Source: Nomia melanderi (lineage: Eukaryota > Arthropoda > Insecta > Hymenoptera > Halictidae). Taken from it: DNA of 64,000 nucleotides. The notes beneath the pieces are model-generated. The model saw only the letters and a program-made list of their open reading frames with translations, did not search any database and was not told the origin of the DNA. The position numbers and the translations under genes are program-made. Within the stretch, counting starts at the first letter, position 1. Each line of letters begins with the position of its first letter. The DNA lies in the NCBI RefSeq assembly GCF_051020985.1, contig NC_135009.1, positions 9,928,606 through 9,992,605 on the forward strand. Direction: 5' to 3'. Below, in pieces: positions 10,901-21,620 of this stretch.

Positions 10901-13900
10901 GCCGGTTTCTCGGGCTCTTGAGTTTGTTCCTGCGGAACTTCTTGCGTAGAAGCTTCCAAACCTGGGCTCACTTCAGTAACTTGAGGAGCTCCCTCGGTTA
11001 TTCCAATCTTCTCACCTAGACCAGCTTCTGTGGCTGATGGAACCTCTGTCCTCTCCTGTTCTTGGATCGCAGCCTCGGTAGACGCTTCCTTTGGCAATTG
11101 GCCTGCAGTTGTAGCTTCCTCGACAGGTGCTTGTTCCTCTTCACCAGCAACTGTCGTTTCTTTCGCAGGCGGAAGATATGTGGTCGGAATCTTCTCGGGA
11201 GTTTCAGTCATGAGATTACTGGGTATGTGGAATTCCGGAGGTTTCATGTCAACGTAGCCTTCCGTTACCTGGATCTCAGGAACCGATTCTTTGTCTTCCG
11301 CCTTGCTTCCAGGTACACGAGCGGTGGCAGGAATACCCGTTGGTTCTTGAGCAGGTGCTTCTGGAGTTTCTCCCTCTTCCAAAGCATGTTCCGTCACTGC
11401 TGGCGCTTCAACCATGGGTCCTTCTGGAAGCATGTCCTCTTTCTTTGGTACCACGCCAGGCAGTTCTTCAGACTTCTTATGATCGTACACTTCCAATTCC
11501 GGTTTCTTTTCAACTACACCTTCTGTAACTTGTTCTTCACCCTGTCCGGGAGCAATGCTTGCTTCCGTAGGTTGTTCGTAACCAACTTCCGGTCGTGCTG
11601 TTTCTTGTCCCTCTTGGCTGGGCTTTTCTTCCACGCCTGGAGTTCCTTGCACAGTTTTCTCTGTCGGCATTTCCGTTTCCGGGGTAGTCGCTTCTTCCGG
11701 TTTTCCTTCTACCGGTGCTTCCGTAGTTATCTTCTGCTCTGGTTCAGACACCAACGGTGTTTCAGCTTCCTTAGCTCCTTCTGTCACCTGTTCTTCAGCC
11801 TCGCTCTTAACAGTAGACATTTCGGGAACAGTTTCAGGCAACGTTACCTTTTCTTCAGTTGGTGTTTCCGGTGCCTCCGTAGGTTTTTCGGCTGCTTCAG
11901 TCGGCTCGCTGTATTCTTTAGGAACTTCAGCTTCGGTGACGCTCGGTTCCACACCTCCTTCCGTCGGTTTGGCTTCTTCAGCTTCTCCAGTGCTAGGTTC
12001 CTTAGTTGACAGTTCCTTTGGTGCACCTTCGGTTGGTTCCACTTCCGGTGTAGCTGCTTCGGTAGCTGGTCGTTCCTCTTCTTTCAAGGTAGTCGCTTCT
12101 TGGGGTACCTCTTCAGCCTTTGGCGAAGTCAATTCCGGCTGTCCTTGAGGAATGGGCGTTTCTGTGAGTCCTTGAGTAGCTTCTTCTTCCGGTTTGCCAG
12201 TCGTTCTTTCACTTGTCCCTTCGACTGGTGCTTCCGTGGCTTGTCCTTCGGCTTTCTCGGCAGGTTCTGTCGCTTCGATTGCTGGCTCTGTTGTGGCAAG
12301 AGGACCTTCTGTGCTGTACTCTTCTGAAGTAGCCTTCAGCGTTGTTTCCGATACTGCACCAGTCTCCGCAGCTGGCGTCATTTCTTGTGGCGTTTCTTTT
12401 TCTGGTTGTTCGGTAGCCGCTTCGGTGCTTTCTTCTTTGTGATCCTGAGGAATTGCGTTGTCGTAGCCGGGGAAGGTTTCTTCCGTTGTTTCAGGAACTT
12501 CTTCTTTCTGTCCGACTTCCGTTGGACTTGCTGCCGTTGTTTCTTGAATAAATCCGTCGGTTGACTCCTCGCTCTTCGGTAATGTGATAACTCCACCCTG
12601 TTCTTCGTCTTCTATAGAACACATACATTGCATTATTATATCGCATTCACGTAAGTTGAATTTCATGAATTTGAGTCGTCGATCTGGTATTTAGAGCCAA
12701 AATAGTAAAACGACGAAAATTCTTACCGCACTGATACGTTTCTGGGCAGCATTTCCCTTCTGGCGGAGGCAAAGCGGTGCAATTCTTTCCGTGCGTTTGC
12801 ATGGGAGTGCCGCAGTTCTGTACAGCGCAAGCGATGTCACCTCGGAAGCAGTAGCAGTGCTGACAAGGCTGCGTCGAGTAGATCAGATCTCCGTCCTCGT
12901 AGACCTTGCCTTCGTGGAAGCACTGCGGCGTCACTCCAGGTGCCATCGTGGTGGTCATGATGAGGCCAGGCGTTGGTTCAACTGTCGTTGCAAGATCCTC
13001 GTCGTATTCTGTTGAGATTGAACGATTGAAGAACACGTCGCTAATTCTAATGTGAAACTGGGCAGTTTTCAACACTACTTTCAATTTTCCATTGCTTTCA
13101 TCTTCGAGGATATTATATCCCGAATAACCTGACAGGAATGACGCTATCCTCTATTTAATAAAAATCTATGAACCCCTCTCATTCATCCAAACAAAATTTC
13201 GGAACTACTTTCATTACCGTCGAGTGTTGTCAAATGCTTTATCCGATTATAGAGAAAATCAATTACATTATTTCTAACTATTCATAGGAGTACCCACCGC
13301 AATTGTACTTGACTGGACAACAAACACCGGGTTGGTACACTGGCCTGCATCCGGCGACACGGAGCGTGCACTCCTGCATGACGCAGGTGGTCCTGTTCCT
13401 GATGCAGTAACACAGCTCACAAGGATTCTGTGGGTCGATCGGCAACTGGGCACCGTCCGCGTAGAATCGTTCGTTGACATTGCACCCGTAATTGTCGTGG
13501 AAGCCGACCGCGGTGGAACCGGAAGTCGCCGGTGCGGTGGTCGTGGAGGTCAACAGTTGCACGGGCACCTCGGGACAGGTGATTACAGGACAGCACTGGT
13601 CGGGACGTTTCTCCACGGTACAATCTTGGCCGATCGCTTTCGTGAAGGGGCAGACCCTCAGGTAGCACATCAGCATCTGATTGTGACACGTGCAGTTCAA
13701 GCACGGTTCGTTCGTGACGATCCTGTCGCCCTCGTCGTAGTGCTGGAAGTTGTAGTAACATCCGGCTGTGCCTGTTAATTCAAATATTGATTAGAAACGT
13801 GTCTTTCCCCTTTTAACTACGTTGCTCTTAAATAGTATCAACTCTTTGCGGACGAATGTCGACACTTCGGCGAGATGAAATTTTCATATTCGGAAGACGA

Positions 13901-14647
13901 AGTCGCAAACAAATGATTTAATTGATCAAACAGCAAGAGACCAGCGCGAAGTTTCCTTTTTTTTCTATTGATTAAGCAATTGATAGATAATTTCGCTTCG
14001 TCTGTTAAAAGTATTGTACATTTCAAAGAATTTTCGTCCGCAAAGGGTTAAATAGCTACGTTCGTAGTGAGCTAAGAATACGGAGAATGATTTCTTTTTC
14101 GTTGCACAATGAATTTATTTGCTAAGTGTAATTTGATTCTATGTTATTTAGGTATCATTTACTGTGATCAACTATGTTTTAGCTTTTTCATTGTAACCCT
14201 AAGAAGACAGTTACTGTAGGAAAGTTAATGAACTACAGTAGATTAGTACAATTGTGTTTAGAAGCTTAAAAAGCAGATGGAAGGACTAACGAAATATTGT
14301 GAGCTACAATACGAGCTGTCAATATCTTTCAATTTTATGAATATTACACTGTAAGACAGTTAACCCGGTAAGTTCCACGGTTCAATGCAAAGAGAAACAG
14401 CTCGGCGTGAACATGTGTCCAACGAGATCTTTATGACACGGTAATCAGCTACCGCTGACGTAGTTACTATTCATCGAAAGGTTTGATTGAACGTCTTGTA
14501 AGTATCGTCGAAGCGGCACGTGCCGTTCGATATAATTAACCTCGCGTCGATAGCGTGCATATGAATTGGCGAGATGCAATCAGAGCTGGTGTTACGTACC
14601 TCCATTGTATTCCGCTATGTGTGTGCTATCGTGGTCATATACTGGAG
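1822..14647 (-). CDS. Tnc: Tenectin-like secreted VWC/mucin protein (5' end missing)
   Basis: Five minus-strand exons splice as 14647-14600, 13771-13298, 13008-12727, 12611-2201 and 1924-1822. All junctions are GT-AG and all phases agree, giving 11,318 nt and 3,772 residues with the first codon split. Numbering from that codon: VWC1 about 21-82, VWC2 113-174, VWC3 204-268 with RGD at 230-232, acidic Pro/Thr-rich region 270-2351, VWC4 2352-2415, second Pro/Thr/Glu region 2416-3617, VWC5 3618-3676, ten threonines at 3687-3696, short VWC6 3715-3753, and an Arg4 C-terminus. Several VWC domains, an RGD and huge mucin regions are the layout of insect tenectin, which in Drosophila is a secreted luminal/extracellular-matrix integrin ligand needed for hindgut tube diameter and wing adhesion. 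The function here is inferred from that family. The start codon and signal peptide are not in these exons. Automated annotation could label such a gene mucin, titin or proteoglycan because of its composition. Confidence 0.85.
2201..12611 (-). CDS. Tnc: Tenectin-like gene, 10.4-kb exon: mucin-like regions, VWC4, VWC5, start of VWC6
   Basis: One uninterrupted exon of 10,411 nt encodes 3,469 whole codons. The acceptor AG is at 12613-12612 and the donor GTAAGT starts at 2200. Residues 270-2351 and 2416-3617 are almost only Glu, Pro, Thr, Ala, Lys, Gly, Ser, Val and Gln, with no cysteine that I saw. Thr beside Pro throughout suggests dense O-glycosylation, while Glu makes the backbone strongly acidic. 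Two ordered repeat arrays lie inside (residues 996-1190 and 1416-1885). VWC4 is at about 6172-6363 (opens NCLIEG, closes CCPMYTC) and VWC5 at about 2389-2565 (CDFCFC, CCPRYEC). A Thr10 run and a His-rich linker with KR follow, then the first half of VWC6 from 2274. The frame stays open upstream to an ATG at 12666, but that lies in intron 12612-12726 and is rejected as a start. Confidence 0.9.
2329..2358 (-). repeat. Ten-threonine codon run
   Basis: Residues 3687-3696 between VWC5 and VWC6 are all Thr, encoded by ACC and ACG/ACA codons (GGT-rich on the plus strand). It is probably an O-glycosylated spacer and is prone to length change. Confidence 0.9.
7762..9171 (-). repeat. 47-unit coding tandem array, 30-bp unit (consensus AEAEKPTEGP)
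   Basis: This is residues 1416-1885 of the tenectin-like protein. Forty-seven units of exactly ten residues follow each other without an indel that breaks the frame. Position 1 is mostly Ala (Ser or Val variants), positions 2-4 acidic, position 5 Lys/Gln/Arg, and positions 6-10 PTEGP or a near variant. Neighbouring blocks repeat as larger segments (units 31-34 against 42-45, for example), which indicates recent unequal crossover or slippage. The array reads open in other frames too, which produces long false open frames on the plus strand. Confidence 0.95.
9847..10431 (-). repeat. 13-unit coding tandem array, 45-bp unit (consensus EKPAAGEETPEEQAT)
   Basis: Residues 996-1190, with a 14th partial unit just after. 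Each unit is 15 residues and contains EKP, a Gly near position 6, PEE and a closing Val/Ala-Thr. The first units end PEEPVT and the middle units PEEQAT, so the array has left and right subtypes. The period and sequence differ from the 30-bp array 675 bp away, although both share the EKP core. Confidence 0.95.
12727..13008 (-). CDS. Tnc: Tenectin-like gene, exon encoding VWC3 with RGD motif
   Basis: 282 nt, phase 1 at both ends. The acceptor AG is at 13010-13009 and the donor GTAAGA begins at 12726. A 28-residue acidic and Thr/Pro-rich linker leads into VWC3 (residues 204-268), with CQHCYC, CAVQNC and CCPETYQC cysteine motifs. RGD lies at 230-232 (codons at 12836-12844), directly after the CxxCxC core, where Drosophila tenectin is also reported to carry an integrin-binding RGD. 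The split last codon (G plus AA) makes Glu and opens the acidic mucin region. Upstream of the acceptor the frame runs into intron-like sequence, so the ATG at about 13084 is not a credible start. Confidence 0.9.
13298..13771 (-). CDS. Tnc: Tenectin-like gene, exon encoding VWC1 and VWC2
   Basis: 474 nt, phase 1 at both ends. The acceptor AG is at 13773-13772 and the donor GT at 13297-13296. It encodes two full von Willebrand factor C modules separated by a short Thr/Ala/Ser linker (residues 85-111). Each has the CxxCxC core, a CCP motif near the end and a final cysteine: CLNCTC, CCPVITC in the first and CELCYC, CCPVKYNC in the second. VWC modules are cysteine-rich extracellular domains of matrix and BMP-binding proteins. 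The second module contains the N-glycosylation sequon NRT. The frame stays open for 14 nt past the donor, but only the phase-1 donor continues correctly into the next exon. Confidence 0.9.
13838..14051. mobile_element. Short TTAA-flanked inverted-repeat element inside a tenectin intron
   Basis: The ends are inverted copies of CCCTTTGCGGACGAAA: the left starts tcaactctttgcggacgaa and the right ends ttcgtccgcaaagggttaa. The right flank is TTAA and the left is a decayed TCAA. It is about 214 bp with no coding capacity, so a MITE by structure. The TTAA target suggests piggyBac-type mobilisation (inference). It fills part of the 828-bp intron 13772-14599. Confidence 0.6.
14600..14647 (-). CDS. Tnc: Tenectin-like gene, 48-nt micro-exon (5'-most exon recognised)
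   Basis: The acceptor is a T-rich tract ending in tacag just upstream of 14647, and the donor GTACGT begins at 14599. The exon starts and ends in phase 1 and encodes about 16 residues (PVYDHDSTHIAEYNG plus split codons). Its last G joins the GC of the next exon to make Gly, leading straight into VWC1. The support is splice-site quality, phase agreement and an open frame in a region otherwise full of stops. It is too short to judge by content alone. The preceding exon must end in phase 1. Confidence 0.7.
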
Positions 14648-16393
14648 CTGTAACAAAGAGAGAACAAACTTTATTATTTCAGAAACTCCGCTTGCATCGG
14701 TATGCGTTCTGATACTGACATTTACGAGTTGCGCGCAATAATAATCACATAGATATTACTTACATTCTCAATCAATCTAATAGGAAACACACTATAAATG
14801 GACCATAGACCAAACAAAATTATTCAGAACAGTAATTGAACATACAAATACCTAACATTGAAAGAACCTGTCCAGTGGCGCATGTAATAAAAAATTTACA
14901 ATAAAACACGTGATAATACAACAAATTCAACAAATCCTCAAAACTCAGAGCAACAGAAACAATCTGATTGGATTTTAGACGAGTAACAAGATCCCCGTTC
15001 CACTTTCAATTTCTCCAAGCCCCCAACGCAAAGGAACAACAATTCGAATAACATTCGCGTTCGCAGGGGACACAACAGGAAATCTACGTTCACCAATTAC
15101 ATTTGCCAGTTGACGTCAGCGAGTCGCCTAAGTAGACCCCTCTAATACACTGTCAACCGAGACCAGACCGATTCCCCGGTTCGCGTCACAGCGGTGCGGG
15201 ACTAATCCGGGGAACTCCATTTCCCATGAAATTCGTAGGGAAACGAGTCGTGTCTCTCCGGTGCGCGCAGTTTATCATAGTAATTACCGGCGGGATGCGT
15301 GTGTCCGGAGGGTGAACTGGGTGCCTTAACAACGGAGTGAGTCAAAGCGTCATATGGCGCGGGCGTGCGTGGGTGAATTCTCGTTAACACCCTCGCCCCC
15401 GGTCGAACGGAATTGTATGCCGAGTGCGCGCAGAATACAGAATCCTCTCTCGTCCCCGTGTCCCTTCGACGGCGTAGACGACGGTGCGGCGCGCCTAGTA
15501 CCCCGTGAAAACGTGGCCCGAGGCGCGTCCCAGCCTCCTCGACCGGGGAACCCCCCTTTTCTTACGCGAGAGCGCACGGTTTTCGCAATTTCTTTCGGAT
15601 TCAAAGTGCTCCGGAGAGTTCGATTGTTCGTGAAACGCAGCGCACGACACCCTCCCGCGATATCCAGCCATTCTTTCGCCGCGCACAATGCTCGGCTCCT
15701 CTGTCCGCCGATACGATCCTGTCACCCTTCCCTGGCACCGTCGGCGTCGCCGTAGGGAAGTTCTTGCCACCGGGTTTCTTAACCCTTACACTTTGATTTA
15801 GCAGAAATGTCTGCTTTCAAGTCGGTTCTCGGTAACAGAATGTTTTCGAGTAAATTGTTTATTTTCGAAGGAAAAGAAGGTATGGAAATTCTACGTGGTT
15901 CGGTCGAATTTGTGAGATACGAGGATTGAAAATATTTGAGAGGTCTCTGTATGGTTGCTGATGTAAGGGTTGATGAATGCGGATGATACGGGAATGAGAG
16001 TTTGTTGTGTTTCTGTTGTAATGAGTAATATTGGGGAGTGAACTTTTTGAACGATGATAATTATTAGTATGATATTGTACGTACGTCGGTTTGCGAGTGT
16101 ATGAATTAGAAGTTGAATTAGTTGAATGTATATGAATGGATAAGAGAGAAAAGTTTCTTTGAGGTAACAAGTAATTAACACGATGATGTATGATGTTGCA
16201 AGCGGATAATCTTTTTAATTTATGGCAAAGTGTTTACTTCGTAACAGATTTATAATCGTGTTTGCACAGGTATACGTAAAAAATATTGTTTTCCTTGAAG
16301 GAGACCGATGGATTAAAGGACACCCAGTATGTCCACAGTGGTAAGGGAACCCTTTGAAGAAGGATATACGATCTTCATTCGGAAAGTTCTTAC
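14648..16393. other. Upstream non-coding sequence next to the first recognised exon
   Basis: 14800-15110 is A/C-rich on the plus strand, 15120-15780 is CpG-dense with overlapping open frames on both strands, and 15870-16200 is strongly G-over-C on the plus strand. No domain, splice-supported exon or RNA gene was recognised. It is presumably intron or 5' flank of the tenectin-like gene. Confidence 0.5.
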
Positions 16394-16670
16394 TTGTACT
16401 TTTTCTTCGAAAACCGACCAGGAACTCCTTGAAATGCACAAAACGTCCCTGTACACGGATACGTGCACCGCGAGGCGAAGGATTCGAATGGCCAATGTAA
16501 TCCTTCCATTGAATGGACAGACCTGGCAGATTTATTACGAGCCGGCGAAGATGCGTAACAAATATTTTCGTGGGCTTTACGAGGTTTCCAAAGAGAATTC
16601 GATTTTTTCTTTCCGTAACCAAGTAAATCCGGGACGGTAACAACAAACAAAGTCCAAATAAAAGATTCAT
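16394..16670 (-). other. Speculative 5' exon candidate for the tenectin-like gene
   Basis: A minus-strand ATG at 16670-16668 opens a frame starting MNLLFGLCLLLPSRIYL, which resembles a short signal peptide. The frame reaches a good donor, GTAAGA, at 16393 and ends in phase 1, as the 48-nt exon requires. Against it, the 70 residues after the hydrophobic stretch are very basic and unlike tenectin, the frame is simply part of a longer open frame (16215-16772), and phase agrees by chance one time in three. Treat it only as something to test. Confidence 0.12.
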
Positions 16671-17039
16671 TTCCGTAAAAACCACTATAGACAACAAACA
16701 TATTCCATCTTTCCTCCCTCCCATTCCTCCCTTCTTTCTCCCCCATATATTCCATTTCTCTCCTATCACCAAACAAACACTTCAAGCTCTTTACACAATT
16801 CTACACAAAAAAAAATCATCTACGACAAATATAAAACTTAATCCACATAAAAGAATCCCATTCATCCTCCGTTTGTATCTATTAGCCACGCCAAACTGTC
16901 CCAGAAAATATCTAACTAGTACGAAAAATAGGACGAGAAAATCTGGAAACAGGCCAATGAGACCGGAATTGCTCAGTCCAGCCATCGAGCGATCTCCTAA
17001 CAGTGAGACCGTACCTAAATCACACGACGAGCCCCATTC

Positions 17040-17770
17040 ATTACGTCTGTGCGATCGGAAGTCGGGCCGCGACTCGTAGGCGCGAAGTTGAAATGCACGG
17101 CGCGTGCGTTTCCGCAAGGTGCTCTCTCCCCGGCGATCGCGGGGACATTCGTTTCCGTACGTGCGCTGCAGCGAGGGGACTCGTACCCATATGCACGTCG
17201 AGGAATCAGCATTCCACTGCGCGGTGCACGCAGCCGACGTCGTCGTCGGCGGCAGCGGGGGCGGGCGGAGGTTAGTTTCCCGCGAATTGAATTGTACTGG
17301 GAAGAGAGCGCGGGGTCCGTGAATGGAAGGGCCCTATCGTGTCCTCTCGCGAAGTAGGGAGTCCCACGGAACGGCTCGCGCGCAGAGGAGCCCCGGCCAG
17401 CCGCGTGCCTCCACGTTACACGGGCCCAGCACGTACGTTGTACGACGCTCCGCCGAGACGATTCTTGTCTTGCGCGGTGCCTGCGCTAAATTATTGCGCC
17501 CGTTCGGCCAACAGGCCGGGCTTTATCGAGGTGTCCGTCGGAGCCGCGCGTGATTACAATCTCGGATGACTGCGCCGCGTCCCCGACGGGATTAACGGCG
17601 TCCACGCGAATTTACGCGGCTCGCGAGCAACGAGAAGTCAGGCGGTTTCGCCTCTCGCCCTCTTGTCTCGCCCGCCGCTGCCCCGTTACGTTGTCCGCGA
17701 CGCTCGCAACACCTAACCGAGCAACAGGTGCGAACGGACACGGTTCTCTGCTAGTTCTTTTCGCGTGATC
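17040..17770. other. CpG-dense block, no gene recognised
   Basis: GC- and CpG-rich sequence with many short overlapping open frames on both strands, as expected where stop codons are rare. No domain, promoter motif or splice-consistent exon was found. It may be a regulatory or CpG-rich spacer region. Confidence 0.4.
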
Positions 17771-17827
17771 GATTTGTCCGATGCACCGCGGACTTGGGTG
17801 ATGTCCTTTTCGCTTCTGAAAGCGTGA

Positions 17828-18330
17828 TCGAGGTTTCGAGATGACGCGACTTAGGAGCTATAGTGGTGAATCATAGCAGGAATTTGGGTTCGCTCGAAGG
17901 TTGGGAAGTGTGGTCGAGGTTTGCAGATGACACGTTTTGGGAACTGTAAGTAAGAATCGCGATTCGGTCGAATTTTGGGGAGCGTGGTTGAGTTTCGGAG
18001 GTGATACGCTTTGGGAACTACAGTGGGGAGCAGGAAGTGGGAATTAGGGTTTGATCGAATTTTGGGAAGCAGGTGGGCACTGGAATGTGAGCTAGGATTT
18101 GGTTGGGAAGTACAGTTGGCAAGTAAAATTTCAAACTAGGATTCGATCGATTTAGGAAGTACAATGAAAAATTGGGATTTTTTTGGAACTATAATTGAGA
18201 ATTACGATCACAAATTAGAACTTGCTCATTTTGAGAGCTACAAGTAGGAACTACAACGAGAACTAGAATTTTCTGATTTTGAGAACTACAGTGGGCAGCT
18301 AAAAACTAAAATTAGGATTAGATCGTGATT
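17828..18330. repeat. Degenerate G-skewed minisatellite
   Basis: Repeats starting tcgaggtttcgagatgac (17828), tcgaggtttgcagatgac (17914) and ttgagtttcggaggtgat (17988) share the parts gggaactacagtgggga and ggtcgaattttggg. The units are 86 and 74 bp. After about 18070 the pattern decays to scattered gaactacaatgagaa pieces. It has no coding capacity. Confidence 0.55.
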
Positions 18331-21300
18331 TATCGTTCGAAACTGCAATAAGAAATTCTTATGAACTTCGGAATCGGTCGCTTCGAAAACCTACAGTTCC
18401 CATTCACAAGTGTCAAGGAAGAACTCTTCCTCCCAATCAATCCGAGCGGCGATCGATAAATCGCACGGAGGAAATTGACAGGTGTAACGGTACCGTTCCT
18501 CGCGGCAACTTCGGCTCGTTACCACTCCGAAGAAGAAAGTTTCCAGTTCCCCGATCATTGAAATCGCCTGGCAATTAATCAGGGACGAAGAAACCGGCCG
18601 CCTTATCGCCGGCAACAATAAACGCGATCTCGCCTCGAGCGCACCGGCAAAAATCCCGGCGCAATTTGCATGAACGGTAATCGAGGTCGGGGCTCGTGAT
18701 TATGTAAGTCAATGTTCCTCGATTACGGGCTGCCCTTTTCTCCGCGGCCTTCGCTGACGTTGTAACGTTGCTCGAGGAGAGAGCGAGAGGGACAGACAGC
18801 GGCACGATGAATGTTAAAGGAAAGGAGAGAGGCGAGCGAGAGCAAACGCGTCGCGTTATGAAATCATTCCCGGCGGCCTTGCCTCGCGAAAGTTCATTAC
18901 CATCAACCGCACACGCTCCGATGAGCAGCTGGCTCCCGGCTCGCCGCCGCCGCGGCGCGTATCGCGTGCACGAAATTCTGCACTGCGAGGCCTCCAAGGT
19001 CGCGGTTTACCTGCCACCGCAACCACCGCTGTGGAATCCAATGATGCGACCAAAAACCTGAATCATTCTTTCTTCGACTGAAGAAGCTTGCTACCATTGC
19101 ACCACGAAATGTCGGGAGCTTTTAATGCCTTGGTTGGCGAAGAGTGTTTCGATTGTAGTGGCGGACGTTTAAAACTTTGTCTGCTACTTTACTTGAATTT
19201 CGGTGACACCATTTTTTACGTGAACTTATATAGTATTTTTCTTGGTAAACTGTCGAACCAACTGAATGTTGTGGATTGTATAGAATGTAAGAAAGATAGA
19301 GCAAGGGTTTCAAAGAATCTGGACTTTTAGTTTCTGTTAACTGTTTCGATTGCATAGGAGTTTTGATGAGTGTTACTTAGTGTTAGTGCGTTGTATTTTT
19401 GTTAATCAATAACGCGATAGAAGAGTTACCAATTACGAAAGGTTTCTAACAATCAAGCCGAATAACCTGAAGTAAACGATTTTCGTGAGAGAGTATTATA
19501 ACCTACGATTTATCTGATTACTTCCAAGGTTTCGAACAAACAGAAATCTATATTAATATCTCGGAAACATTGAAGAAGCCATTTTACATACGGTGCAACT
19601 GAAAAATAGCCTAGGTCGTTATACTAGAATAAACTGCCCGCTTTACCCCGATATCGAGAAGATAAGTTCCTCCTCCGTCCGATAACGGAAGTATCTAAAT
19701 AACGCGTACAATGCAATATCCGATACGGACGTAATAAAGATTCGTCCGCCTGTCGCTACCGCGCAATTCGCGTTGAACGTCTGAGCATCTTATCTGCCGT
19801 TGCTTACTCGGTACGTCGTTCCGCTATGTATTTACCAGTTTCTAGGAGACAACGATTGCGTGAATGATAAACGGTTATCGGCGGCGCGAAGGGAAGGAGA
19901 AATAGAACTGTTCGTCCGGTGTAGATCGGAAAGTATACGGCGTTCACGGACTGGCAGCAGTCAATGTCAATGTCACTGGTATCGGGGCATGTTACGTTGG
20001 AGAGAAGTCGACCGACCGGTTCTGCCGTAACACGTCAGCGCGCGTTGCCCGGCGATGCAATGCGCCGCCACTATTTCGAGGACAATCATAAATTAATTTC
20101 TATTTCCAATCGAGTTCATTGCCGTCCGCTATATTACGGGATACCTTCCAGCGTAGATCAATCAACGGCTCGACGAGCGTTGCGGGACCCGATGACAAAC
20201 TGGAAATCCTTATCGGCCGGTGAAATGGCGGACCTTTTATTACTCTCCTCCTGTAGAATGCGGATAGTTCGTGGAAAAGAGGAACGTATGATGCATTAAA
20301 ATTAAATGGCTCTTATGTCATCCGCGAGATTATAATTGGAATTTCTGCGCACGATCGTGCGAAGGTGTCGTCCTTTTTTTAATGAAGCCGGGACGGGAAC
20401 GGCGGTTTCAAATATTTGTGTTTAATATAGCCTCGCTAATTCAGCGAATGACGCGGGGCGATTGGAAAACAGATTCGAAGAAGAATTTCTTCTGCACACG
20501 TTTGTATTCGGATTTTTATTGGTTTGTTATTTGTAGCAACGGGAACAAAAGCGATTAAGGATTGACGATTAGTTTTCTTGTATTGAAGTTCGTCGATGAA
20601 CTGATTTTATGTGTCGATGAATGAGAGAACTTTCTGATCAGTATAATAAATGAGGGGATTGCCTTTTGTACGCTGTTTATCGTTGGATCACTTGGTTAAG
20701 CCGTTTGAAACATTGAAATCAGTTTTTATGAACTATAAAATGATATGTGAACTTATACAATAAATTAATCTTGCCGATGGTGTGTAATTTGAGTATTATT
20801 GACACCGCACAATTGAAATACTTTACGACAACCCTACATACCGTTACAGCCTAATTAGAACAGATTGATCATCCTGTTATAATCGATAATAGCCAGTGTA
20901 AGCACCTAGTTTCATTGTTATGTCGTTTTATTGTAATCATTAAAGACTCATGGAAAATATTAACCTGTACCTGACATCATAATTAGTGGAACATGCAATA
21001 TCTAATGCAATTTACGGTTATTCGATCGTAATTAATAAAACATTAAATCCTGCCGTACTTAAGGAAAAATGTTTTACACGAACCTCTTCATTTGTAGATA
21101 ATTTCTCGTAAAAAGGAACAAAGTTTTCCATTTAGACCTGTAGTCATTAGCGAACGACAGGAAGCAATGTTACTAAATATAGCAGAACTTGTACCGATTC
21201 ATCAAGTATTACTTATCAGCTCGTTTAGTATTCTGAAAACTTGATCGTTCATACACAAAGTTAATATCCTGTGATTAATACGTTTAATGTGAGGTCGATA

Positions 21301-21620
21301 TTACATACCGAGTGTGTAATGTGCTTTGAGTAGTTTGAAATCTGCATAAGTATCTATGGAGAATAATCTGAGAATAATAGACACAACAAAATTACACAAT
21401 TACACATGTTCACCTAGAGACGAACAAGTTGTACCAAGTAATTACCCCCTCAAACCAGAAAAAATTGCATTTGAGACAAGTTTTGAATAACAAATAGTTT
21501 CGTCAACCCCTCTCCATACAACATCGACTCAGTCTCGTGGGAAACTTCTCAAACGAAAGTTCCTTCAATCAAACGTCACTCAATTCATTTGGTTTCGAAC
21601 GAAATACTATTTCCCTATCA
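18331..21620. other. Non-coding stretch, nothing recognised
   Basis: 18390-19060 is CpG-dense with short open frames on both strands, 19080-20300 is mixed, and 20300-21600 is AT-rich. No exon, RNA gene or element with defined ends was found. Confidence 0.45.

Noticed and set aside
12612..12666. ATG at 12666 as start of a 3,489-residue protein
   Set aside because: The segment lies in an intron. An acceptor at 12613-12612 joins in phase to the VWC3 exon, and the 18 residues before it are not a signal peptide.
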